From the NCBI RefSeq assembly GCF_003003995.1, contig NZ_PVWF01000003.1, positions 42,553 to 106,552 on the forward strand: a stretch of 64,000 bases of DNA, read 5' to 3'. A program made the position numbers and the translations under genes. This document shows positions 45,575 to 53,578 of the stretch, in pieces (positions within the stretch are counted from its first letter, which is position 1; every line of letters starts with the position of its first letter). Source of the stretch: Pleurocapsa sp. CCALA 161 (GTDB lineage: Bacteria; Cyanobacteriota; Cyanobacteriia; Cyanobacteriales; Xenococcaceae). The notes beneath the pieces are model-generated. The model searched no databases. It worked only from the letters and a program-made list of their open reading frames with translations, and was not told the origin of the DNA.

Positions 45575-45883
45575 TTGTCCTTTTTTTTCACCTTAACTTT
45601 TACTTGTTTAGGAATTGATTTATATTTATTATTGACATAATTCTGTAACCAAGGTTCTGAAACATCGGTAACTCTGTCAATACCAGAAGACAGGAATTTT
45701 TTCTAAAAGCAACTTGTCAATCAGATTTTTGGTTTCTTAACGAATAGTTTTATGCTGTGGATTTTCCACAAATTGTCTGCCGCAGTCTCGACATTTATAA
45801 TTTTGCTTGCCATTGTGAATTTTTCCGTTTTTAACAATTTGTTCCGAATTACATGAAGGACAAGATGGAAAAATTACTGCCAT
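45575..45883 (-). pseudogene. IS1-family InsA-like N-terminal remnant
   Basis: From the ATG at 45883: MAVIFPSCPSCNSEQIVKNG, then KIHNGKQNYKCRDCGRQFVE with two CxxC pairs, as in InsA of IS1-family elements. An in-frame TAA after HKTIR and a frameshift after LLEKIPVFWY break it; the homology continues in another frame with WLQNYVNNKYKSIPKQVKVK. It is the 5' part of an IS whose 3' part may be the remnant at 41021-41298. Confidence 0.85.
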
Positions 45884-46141
45884 GAAAATCAAAGAATCTA
45901 CAATTCACTATTTTATATCCTTACATCTTTAGGACTACCCTTATTTGGAATGACTATAACTACTAAAATTGTTTAAGTACCGCTAGCATAGTTTTAGCGC
46001 TGCTGGATCGACAAATCAGGTGAGCAGATGCTGAAGTTTGTTACAGTGTTACAGTCTCTGCTCACCCGAACACTCTATAAATAAGTGCAGGAAAAAAGTT
46101 AATCTAATAGTAGTCTAACCACTTAAAAAGTACTGTAAAGC
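45884..46141. other. Intergenic with a large hairpin
   Basis: Between the IS remnant and the sulfotransferase stop. The only structure is the hairpin at 46019-46066. Confidence 0.5.
46019..46066. repeat. Hairpin with a tandem 8-mer in the loop
   Basis: GGTGAGCAGA (46019-46028) and TCTGCTCACC (46057-46066) pair perfectly. The 28-nt loop contains GTTACAGT twice in tandem. There is no T-run on either side, so it is not a standard terminator. Confidence 0.6.
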
Positions 46142-47239
46142 CTAATGCACCATACTTTTTCTTTCCTGATATTGACAAATAATTTTCTGTGAGATGGTTG
46201 AAGGCATACGCTTAACTCCAGAATTAATTTGCATGATATATTGTGCTGGTTTGTTTATGTTGAGAAAGTCTAAAATGCGATTAATCTGTCCTGGGGCATC
46301 ATCTATGATATCTTCATAGATTACTATTAAAGGCTCTATTTGATAATTGGCTAAGGTTTTTTTGAGACGATCTTCTTGCTGCTCAATAAAGAGAACTTTC
46401 TGTTCTACATCATTAAGTAAATTATCGTCAATTTTAATACTTTCCAATTGAGATTGATAGCTATTTTTTTTAGCATCGCTATGAAGATGCCAAACCTCAG
46501 TTTTTTGAGCCAAGACTAATGAAATAGCTTGGGCTAGCTTATCTTTTCTAATTAAGAGAATAAACTGATCGATAGACTGAAAAATTTGTTCAAATTCAGG
46601 TTTTGCTCGTTGCAGTTCAAACAAGAAATGGGATATTAGCTTAGTACCAAATACACTATTACTAGTAGTACGATACTCCATCAGATTATGTAGTAACTTA
46701 AGATAATTAAAACTACAGTGACGAGTTAATTCTTGCGTCGCCAACCGCAGATGTTCTGAAGGATGTCCAGCGATCGCAGTAGAGTCAAGCAAGTCGCAAA
46801 GATAGGTTGAACCAGAGCGAGGTGTTGTTAGAATAGCGTAAGATTTTTTCGGTTTTTGATGATCTTGAGAAGCAGTTTGCAATAAATAGCGATCGCACAA
46901 CAAATTAATAAATATATCAGCAAATAATTGCAATATAACAGGATGAACAACCGTACTTAGCTGTTGAGCAACGGTAAACAATAAAGATGCTTCATTTTCT
47001 AAAGAAACCACTACAATTGCTTGATATGAATTTAAGTCGGGAACATTATTGAGTTCTACTATTGTCTTAGTAGACAAATCATAGTAATAGTTTTGATCTA
47101 TCTTTTGATGATTACTAAAAAAGTTTTTAATGTAGGTTAAAGGAGCAGCATCCCCGACAAAAAACAATCTTGTATGTGTTGATAGCTGTTTCAAAAACCT
47201 CGTTTCTTCAATAGCTTGAAATATTTGGGTTAATTCCAT
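46142..47239 (-). CDS. Stf0-family sulfotransferase with an N-terminal extension
   Basis: 365 residues. TTPRSGSTYLCDLLDSTAIA near residue 138 is the 5'-phosphosulfate loop (PRSGST), followed by GHPSEHLR, as in Stf0 trehalose sulfotransferase. VFGTKLISHFL and FILLIRKDKLAQAISLVLAQ hold the 3'-phosphate-binding Arg, and EPLIVIYEDIIDDAPGQI the late Stf0 motif. The first 125 residues (SYQAIVVVSLENEASLLFTV) form an extra alpha/beta domain that I do not recognise. It probably sulfates a sugar; it may act on the polysaccharide or a glycolipid. It is monocistronic on the minus strand. Confidence 0.87.
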   Translation of the reverse strand: MELTQIFQAIEETRFLKQLSTHTRLFFVGDAAPLTYIKNFFSNHQKIDQNYYYDLSTKTIVELNNVPDLNSYQAIVVVSLENEASLLFTVAQQLSTVVHPVILQLFADIFINLLCDRYLLQTASQDHQKPKKSYAILTTPRSGSTYLCDLLDSTAIAGHPSEHLRLATQELTRHCSFNYLKLLHNLMEYRTTSNSVFGTKLISHFLFELQRAKPEFEQIFQSIDQFILLIRKDKLAQAISLVLAQKTEVWHLHSDAKKNSYQSQLESIKIDDNLLNDVEQKVLFIEQQEDRLKKTLANYQIEPLIVIYEDIIDDAPGQINRILDFLNINKPAQYIMQINSGVKRMPSTISQKIICQYQERKSMVH

Positions 47240-47517
47240 ATTTATATAGTGGTAATATTTTATTTGAACTGAAATTTACCTACTGCTTGAATCTTTAATT
47301 TTACTGATATTTTCGATTGAAAATAAATTCTGAATTTCCTTGGGCGATCGCCAAAGCTATTTTTAGTCTCATCAAAGTAACTTATTTCTGCCGACAAATC
47401 AACTTATTTGAGCTTAACTTGAATTTTATGTAATATATATATTCCAGCAAATTTAGGAGAACTAAGCTACAATCTGCTGCAAGAATGCAGTTAACAGCTT
47501 TATAGCTTTAAAATCTA

Positions 47518-48636
47518 ATGGTTGGTTATTTAGTTTTTCTAACAATCTATGTGGGATTATATGCCTTATTTGCTTTGGGCTTAAATTTGCAGTGGGGTTA
47601 TGCCGGGTTGATTAACTTTGGTCACGTAGCCTTTATGACTGTGGGGGCATATACAACAGTTCTGCTGAGTTCTCAAGGCGTACCACTTATCTTAGCAGCG
47701 ATCGCAGGAATCGCGATCGCTGCTTTGCTCGGATTATTAATTGGCTTGTCCACTTTAAGACTGCGGGAAGATTATCTAGCGATCGTTACCATTGGAGTTT
47801 CCGAAATGTTACGTTTAGTAGCACTCAATGAGGACTGGTTAACCAAAGGGTCTTTTGGAGTTCGAGGCTTTCCTCTACCTTTAGAACGTTTTGACCCTAA
47901 TTTAGTGCAAAAATATTTTTTGATTGCCATTTTAACTGTGCTGGCTATATTCGCTGTGGGGCAACTATGGCGTGGTTTGCGATCCCAATGGCGAGAAGGG
48001 AAAGAAATTCAGGGTACAAGCTATCAACCTACTCAAAAAGTTAGTTTGCTGATCTGGGGAATTATTGGCTTGGGAGTAATTCTGGGTATTTATGTTAACA
48101 GTTGCTTTGCTTTGTTGGACTATAACTATAAAGCAGGTTTAATGCTCTTGGTTTTATGGACGGTAGCCATAGTTTATTGGGGTCTAGAGCTACTAGCCAA
48201 ATCACCTTGGGGTCGAGTATTAAAAGCGATTCGCGAAGACGAAGAAATTGCCACTGCGTTGGGTAAAAACGTCTTTTGGTATAAGCTTCAGGCATTTATG
48301 CTCGGTGGTGCGATCGCTGGTATTGCAGGCGCATTTTACGCCTGGCAGTTAACTACTATTTATCCGAGTAACTTTGAAACTCTTGTTACCTTTAACGTTT
48401 GGACAATGGTGGTTCTCGGGGGAGCAGGAAAAAATCCTGGGGCATTATTGGGCGCAATTATTTTTTGGGCTTATGATGCTTTAACTCGCTTTTATTTACC
48501 CAAATTAGGTTGGTTTGATAGTTCACAAGAAGGCGCTTTTCGCATCATGATCATCGGTTTAATTTTGATGATCCTAATGGTGTGGCGACCTCAGGGAATT
48601 TTGGGCAAGAAAGAAGAGTTAACTTTGAGCAGTTAG
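47518..48636 (+). CDS. Branched-chain/neutral amino acid ABC transporter permease, LivM/NatD type
   Basis: 372 residues with 8-9 hydrophobic helices. GLYALFALGLNLQWGYAGLI followed by NFGHVAFMTVGAYT is the LivM start, and LRLREDYLAIVTIGVSEMLR the next signature. ALGKNVFWYKLQAFMLGGAI followed by AGIAGAFYAWQ is the coupling region, with VVLGGAGKNPGALLGA after it. In cyanobacteria the N-II neutral amino acid transporter genes (nat) are scattered, so a lone permease gene is expected. Partner binding protein, second permease and ATPases are not in this window. The specific NatD assignment is by resemblance. Confidence 0.88.
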   Translation: MVGYLVFLTIYVGLYALFALGLNLQWGYAGLINFGHVAFMTVGAYTTVLLSSQGVPLILAAIAGIAIAALLGLLIGLSTLRLREDYLAIVTIGVSEMLRLVALNEDWLTKGSFGVRGFPLPLERFDPNLVQKYFLIAILTVLAIFAVGQLWRGLRSQWREGKEIQGTSYQPTQKVSLLIWGIIGLGVILGIYVNSCFALLDYNYKAGLMLLVLWTVAIVYWGLELLAKSPWGRVLKAIREDEEIATALGKNVFWYKLQAFMLGGAIAGIAGAFYAWQLTTIYPSNFETLVTFNVWTMVVLGGAGKNPGALLGAIIFWAYDALTRFYLPKLGWFDSSQEGAFRIMIIGLILMILMVWRPQGILGKKEELTLSS

Positions 48637-48656
48637 CCATGAGCATTGAAACTAAA

Positions 48657-48682
48657 AACCTCTCCTAATTACAAGAGAGGTT
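48657..48682 (-). terminator. Rho-independent terminator of the sigma factor gene
   Basis: Read on the minus strand: AACCTCTC, a 10-nt loop, GAGAGGTT, then TTTAGTTT. The 8-bp stem is perfect. It lies 80 bp after the sigma-factor stop and between convergent genes. Confidence 0.8.
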
Positions 48683-48761
48683 GGGAAGTATTGATTAATT
48701 TGATTAATCGATGCTGCATAATTGAAATCTGGAAATTAAACCCTTAAATCAACAATAACGA

Positions 48762-49868
48762 TTAATTTAACCAGCCTTTAAGACGACGAGCTACCTGAGG
48801 ACGGCGCAGTTTACGCATTGCTTTACTTTGAATCTGACGTACTCTTTCACGGGAAAGACTAAACATACCCCCAACTTCTTCAAGGGTGTAGGGTTGACTG
48901 GTAGACAAACCATAACGTAAGCAAATCACATCTTTTTCTCTTTGAGTCAAGACATCATCTAAAACATCAGTGATCTCCTGGCGCATCATGGTTTCATTCA
49001 TTCGCTCTTCAGGCAGTTGTAGTTCGCTATCTTCTAGCAAATCAACTAATTCTGTGTCTTCTGCCTTTCCGACACGATGGTTTAAAGACAAAGATTGACG
49101 GCGCAATTCTAATAATTGACGCAGTTGGGTAGGGGATGTTTTTAACTCTTGAGCCAACTCATCTTCGCTGGGATTGCGTTGAAGTTTTTGTTTGAGGTGG
49201 CGCTGGGCTTTTTTGAGTTTGTTTAATTTTTCAACAATATGAATCGGTAAGCGAATAGTACGGGCATCATTGGCAATGGTACGGGTAATTGCCTGACGAA
49301 TCCACCAGTAGGCATAGGTGGAGAACTTGTAGCCCTTGTTGGGATCGAACTTTTCCGTGGCTCGATTCAGTCCAATTGCACCTTCTTGAATTAAGTCTAG
49401 GAAAGGAACACCTCGGTTAAGATATCGTTTGGCGATCGAAACTACTAAACGCAAATTGGAGCGGATCATTTTACGTTTTGCGACTTTCCCGCGATATAGC
49501 AGCATTTCTAACTGTCTTGGAGATTCTAATTCCATCGCTGCCGATAATTGCTCTTTAGTCGGCTGTTGCTGATTTTTTTCTCGCAGCTTTTGCTTAACCT
49601 TTTCAACCTGCAACATTAATTTGACATCATTTGCCAAGATAATTTCTTCTTCTGCGGTTAAAAGAGGATAACGAGCCATCTCTTTAAAAAACGCGCCAAT
49701 ATTATCTTCCAAAGGAAGCTTGCGCCGACTACCCGTCCCAGAAACCTGATTCCCATCAGAATATTCTGCCTCAACCAGTTTAAAGTCTTCGCTCAGATCA
49801 TCAGTAACTTCGTCGATCGCAATGTCTATAATGTAGCTGTCTTTTTCTGTCAATTTCACTGTCGTCAT
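48762..49868 (-). CDS. Sigma-70 family RNA polymerase sigma factor, group-2-like
   Basis: 368 residues. Region 1.2 is [20 protein letters not shown]. Region 2 holds [40 protein letters not shown] and [18 protein letters not shown]. Region 3 has [17 protein letters not shown]. Region 4.2 is [20 protein letters not shown]. The protein lacks the long acidic N-terminal part of group 1 factors, and the sequence before region 1.2 looks more like cyanobacterial group 2 (SigB/C/D-type) factors; I lean to SigC-like but do not claim it. It is monocistronic, with a terminator and a 680-bp upstream gap, consistent with regulation of its own. Confidence 0.9.
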   Translation of the reverse strand: MTTVKLTEKDSYIIDIAIDEVTDDLSEDFKLVEAEYSDGNQVSGTGSRRKLPLEDNIGAFFKEMARYPLLTAEEEIILANDVKLMLQVEKVKQKLREKNQQQPTKEQLSAAMELESPRQLEMLLYRGKVAKRKMIRSNLRLVVSIAKRYLNRGVPFLDLIQEGAIGLNRATEKFDPNKGYKFSTYAYWWIRQAITRTIANDARTIRLPIHIVEKLNKLKKAQRHLKQKLQRNPSEDELAQELKTSPTQLRQLLELRRQSLSLNHRVGKAEDTELVDLLEDSELQLPEERMNETMMRQEITDVLDDVLTQREKDVICLRYGLSTSQPYTLEEVGGMFSLSRERVRQIQSKAMRKLRRPQVARRLKGWLN

Positions 49869-50549
49869 GGGCTTATTTCCTCTTTTACTAAAAAGATTTT
49901 TTAGGTGTTTAACGGAAAATTTATAGGTGTTCTTGAATTAAAAAACGAGTTTACATTTATTTTGCTTATATCAATCGACGAACTTACTTATGAGCATAAA
50001 TACCGATATGAATGATAAGCAATGTAACTTATCAACCAGAAAAATAATTTTTTGTTATCTAAGCTTTACTTTGGTTATTAAGCTCTCACACTTCCGAGTT
50101 TTTATATAAAAAAGACAGATTTTCTTAAGGTTTTTTTTACTGTAGATAGAGTATTTTTATAGATTACTTAACCTAGAATGAATAGCTGTGTTTAGCTTGT
50201 AATATTGGTTAGAGCTTAGTTAAATGATTGAAACTGAATCCGTTTGTCAGTGTATTATTCCAGCATAATCTCTTAATATACTGTCACAAAATTAGATAAA
50301 AAAATGTATTCCTCTTTACTTTGAATTGCTGTTTGTAAGAAGGTAATGACCTCAAGGTATGTTTATTAATATTGGTGATTTATTTGACATTAAGATTTTA
50401 GCTGTTGATTTATGACATTAATGTTATTTAACATACAAAAAAAAGTGTTTCTACCAATATTTTATTGTCTGCAAGTCAATGAAACTAATTATCCACATAA
50501 AGTGGCTCTTAAGATAGTATTCTTGTACGTAGACTAAAATAAGGTTTCA
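49869..50549. other. AT-rich intergenic region between divergent sigma factor and priA
   Basis: 680 bp that must hold both promoters. It is strongly AT-rich with several T-runs. I see no ORF, hairpin or repeat worth naming. The length suggests a long leader for the sigma gene or a small RNA that cannot be seen from sequence alone. Confidence 0.4.
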
Positions 50550-53177
50550 ATGCCAACTGATACAGATCAGGATATGTCCTCAAGAAATAGTAGCGATCGC
50601 CATAAACTAACGCTTGATGGTCAACCCACTGCGTATGCTTCTCTCTACAAATCAGCGATTCAAACTAGCTTGTTAGTTGCTGAACCAGAAGTAGACTATC
50701 AAATTGATCCTCCGCAGTGGGTAGAAGTTTTAGTTGATTCTCCAGGGGAAACTCAAGGATTGTATACCTACAGTCTACCGCTTGAGTTAAAAGTACAGTC
50801 TGGAGACATAGTAGCTGTTCCCTTCGGTATGCAGATAATAGGGGGGATTGCGATCCGTCTGATTCCCTCTCCTCCTGCGGATTTGAATCCTGCCAGAATT
50901 CGCCCTATAGAAGACGTAATTACTTCAGGGTTTTTTCAAGATACCTATTGGCAGTTGCTAGAAAAAATTGCTAACTATTACTGTACTGATCTAATGAGTG
51001 CAATTCGGGTGGCTCTGCCTCCTGGTTTATTAGGGCGATCGCAAAGAAGAGTTAGATTAAGTTCCACTCTGCCTCCTGGTGCAGAAACTTTCTGTAGTGT
51101 AGTAGCAGGAAAAGTTTTGAGATTGTTACAAAGTCAAAAAGACGGCGATTATAGTGTTAATTATCTCAGAAATAAGGTAAAAGGGGCAAGCCGTGGGATT
51201 AAAGAACTAAGCAAAAGGGGGTGGGTAGAAAATTACCTCGAACCGCCTCAACGAGCCAAGCCCAAGCTGAAAACTGCCGTCACTCTAGCAACCAGTATTT
51301 TGCTTGAGGATCTCACTAGCAGACAGCAAGAAATATTACAAATGCTCAAAAACAGGGGAGGAGAGCTATGGCTCAAAGACTTAATTGATTTATGCAGTAC
51401 TACTTCCACTACGGTTAAAAATTTAGAGGCCAAAGGTTGCGTTGTTCTTTCTGAACGAGAAATTTTGCGTCAAGAACAGGGTGTTCTCCAAGCAGCAGAT
51501 CGACCCAAAGAGCTTAGTCTGGATCAAAAAGATGCTCTTGCAGTAATTAATGCCCAACAAAATTATGCTCAAATTCTGCTGCATGGCGTAACAGGTTCAG
51601 GCAAAACCGAAGTTTATCTTCAGGCGATCGCACCGATCTTAGAACAGGGAAAATCTGCTTTAGTGTTAGTCCCTGAAATTGGTTTGACCCCTCAGCTGAC
51701 TGACCGTTTTCGCGCTCGATTTGGGACACAAGTCTGCGTATATCACAGTAAATTATCGGCTAATGAACGTTACGATACTTGGCGACAGACAATTCAGGGA
51801 GAACCGCAAGTAATCATTGGTACGCGCTCGGCGATCTTTGCTCCTCTGCCCAATTTGGGCTTAATTGTCTTGGATGAAGAACATGACTCCAGTTTTAAGC
51901 AGGATCGTCCGACCCCTACCTATCACGCCCGTCAAGTGGCTCAATGGCGGGCTGAGTTAGAAAATTGCCCTCTAGTTTTAGGTTCTGCCACTCCTTCTTT
52001 AGAAAGTTTAACCGCAGTAGGGGCGATTCGCGAATCGCCCCTACAGAATGAAACAGGAACAGAAAAATCAGCTGCCTCATCTGTATTTTATTTATCGTTA
52101 CCCGAAAGGATTGCTTCACGCCCCTTACCGCAAGTATCAATTATCGATCTGCGTCAGGAATTGAGTCGCGGGAATAGATCTATCTTCAGTTTATCTTTGC
52201 AAAATGCGATCGCCGACATGAAATCCCAAGGACAACAGGGGATTTTATTTATCCCCAGGCGAGGACACAGTACTTTTGTTTCCTGTCGTAGTTGTGGATA
52301 TGTTATGGATTGTCCAAACTGTGATGTTTCTTTATCCTATCATCATACTCATGAGGGCGCAGCCAAACTATTGCGCTGCCACTATTGCAACTATACTCAG
52401 ATCCAGCCGAAAATCTGTCCAGAATGTAACTCTCCCTATCTCAAGTTTTTTGGTAGCGGCACCCAAAAAGTTACCCAGGAATTAGCCAAATTATTTCCTG
52501 ACTTACGCACAATTCGCTATGATAGCGACACCACCAGAAATAAAGGCGCACATCGTCAGTTAATCGATCGCTTTATTCACAAAGAAGCAGATCTTTTGAT
52601 CGGCACTCAAATGCTCACCAAAGGTTTAGATATTGCGGGAGTTACCCTTGTGGGTATTGTTGCAGCAGACGGGTTGTTACATCGCAGTGACTACCGTGCA
52701 GCCGAAAGAGCTTTTCAGACTTTGACCCAAGTAGCAGGTAGAGCCGGTCGGGGAGAGCTTCCAGGAAAAGTAATTTTGCAAACCTATTCCCCCGAACATC
52801 CTGTCATTCAGGCTGTTCAAACTCATAACTATCATGATTTTAGCCTAACTGAGCTAGAGCAAAGAGCCGAACTAAACTATCCCCCCTACGGAAATTTAAT
52901 TCTGATTAAACTGAGCGGTATTGACGAGCAGGAAGTAGCTCAAGCTGCCCAAAGCTTGGCAGATATATTGATTGAAACCTTAAACCCAGAATACGAAATT
53001 TTAGGTCCAGCACCAGCCAATATTATGCGGGTTGCCCGTCGTTATCGCTGGCAAATTCTCCTCAAGTTTCCCGCAGCAGCCAAGGATAATTTACCCGATC
53101 TTAATACTTTACTGCGATCACATTTACCTCGATCCGTCAGCATGACTATTGATGTCGATCCGATTAATATTGAATAA
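50550..53177 (+). CDS. priA: Primosomal replication restart helicase PriA
   Basis: 875 residues, longer than E. coli PriA (732) because of an N-terminal extension and an internal insertion. The 3' DNA-binding domain begins near WVEVLVDSPGETQGLYTYSL. The helicase has GVTGSGKTEVYLQAIAPILE (Walker A), DEEHDSSFKQ (motif II) and GSATPSLESL (motif III). The zinc cysteines are in CRSCGYVMDCPNCDVSL, CHYCNYTQIQPKICPEC and SGTQKVTQELAKLFPD. A perfect 28-bp palindrome (52017-52044) lies in frame right after motif III and adds VGAIRESPL and neighbouring residues. The ATG at 50550 is used; an ATG eight codons later is possible. Acts at stalled forks. Confidence 0.95.
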   Translation: MPTDTDQDMSSRNSSDRHKLTLDGQPTAYASLYKSAIQTSLLVAEPEVDYQIDPPQWVEVLVDSPGETQGLYTYSLPLELKVQSGDIVAVPFGMQIIGGIAIRLIPSPPADLNPARIRPIEDVITSGFFQDTYWQLLEKIANYYCTDLMSAIRVALPPGLLGRSQRRVRLSSTLPPGAETFCSVVAGKVLRLLQSQKDGDYSVNYLRNKVKGASRGIKELSKRGWVENYLEPPQRAKPKLKTAVTLATSILLEDLTSRQQEILQMLKNRGGELWLKDLIDLCSTTSTTVKNLEAKGCVVLSEREILRQEQGVLQAADRPKELSLDQKDALAVINAQQNYAQILLHGVTGSGKTEVYLQAIAPILEQGKSALVLVPEIGLTPQLTDRFRARFGTQVCVYHSKLSANERYDTWRQTIQGEPQVIIGTRSAIFAPLPNLGLIVLDEEHDSSFKQDRPTPTYHARQVAQWRAELENCPLVLGSATPSLESLTAVGAIRESPLQNETGTEKSAASSVFYLSLPERIASRPLPQVSIIDLRQELSRGNRSIFSLSLQNAIADMKSQGQQGILFIPRRGHSTFVSCRSCGYVMDCPNCDVSLSYHHTHEGAAKLLRCHYCNYTQIQPKICPECNSPYLKFFGSGTQKVTQELAKLFPDLRTIRYDSDTTRNKGAHRQLIDRFIHKEADLLIGTQMLTKGLDIAGVTLVGIVAADGLLHRSDYRAAERAFQTLTQVAGRAGRGELPGKVILQTYSPEHPVIQAVQTHNYHDFSLTELEQRAELNYPPYGNLILIKLSGIDEQEVAQAAQSLADILIETLNPEYEILGPAPANIMRVARRYRWQILLKFPAAAKDNLPDLNTLLRSHLPRSVSMTIDVDPINIE
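52017..52044. repeat. Perfect 28-bp palindrome inserted in priA
   Basis: GTAGGGGCGATTCG followed by its exact reverse complement CGAATCGCCCCTAC. It is translated as part of PriA between motif III and the next conserved strand, in a stretch that other PriA proteins lack. Confidence 0.9.
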
Positions 53178-53218
53178 ACAGTTGCCATAGTTCTATTTAG
53201 GGAAATATAAAAGGTAGG

Positions 53219-53244
53219 GTGTGTTACTGCGAAGCATAACGCAC
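53219..53244. repeat. REP-like hairpin upstream of a RAYT remnant
   Basis: GTGTGTTA, a bulged C, TGC-GAA-GCA, then TAACGCAC: an imperfect palindrome with one G-T pair. A partial partner GTGCGTTAC is at 53557-53565, just after the remnant. This is the REP layout around RAYT transposases. Confidence 0.7.
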
Positions 53245-53281
53245 TAATCTCATCTAATCCCATCCTAAATATTATGGTACA

Positions 53282-53554
53282 AAGTTAGAAATTGATCTTG
53301 ATATTTCTAAATCGAGAATCGCACGTAAAGAAAGTAATTTATGGCAGCGTCGTTTCTGGGAACATTTTATTAGAGATGAGACAGATTTTGTCAATCATTG
53401 TGATTATATTCACTACAATCCCGTTCATCATGGATTGTGCAATCAACCACAGGGAGGAGCTTTTTCTAGCATTCATCGATTTATTCGCTCTGGTATTTAT
53501 CCATTAAATTGGAGTAACGCGATCGATCTTGATCATATAATCGAAAATCTATGA
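53282..53554 (+). pseudogene. REP-associated tyrosine transposase (RAYT), C-terminal remnant
   Basis: The open frame has no start and reads LWQRRFWEHFIRDETDFVNH, then CDYIHYNPVHHGLCNQPQGG, SSIHRFIRSGIYPLNW and a TGA at 53552. This is the conserved C-terminal half of RAYT/TnpA_REP proteins (WQRRFWEH, YIHYNPVKHGL). The HUH/Tyr nuclease half is missing, so it is inactive. It lies between priA and glpD. Confidence 0.88.
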
Positions 53555-53578
53555 TGGTGCGTTACTACCTTTTTACTC

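Noticed and set aside
48657..48682. Terminator for the NatD permease gene
   Set aside because: The T-run is only on the minus-strand side of the hairpin, so it serves the sigma factor gene; on the plus strand GGGAAG follows.
53292..53507. 71-codon ORF between priA and glpD
   Set aside because: Out of frame with the clear RAYT remnant in the same place.
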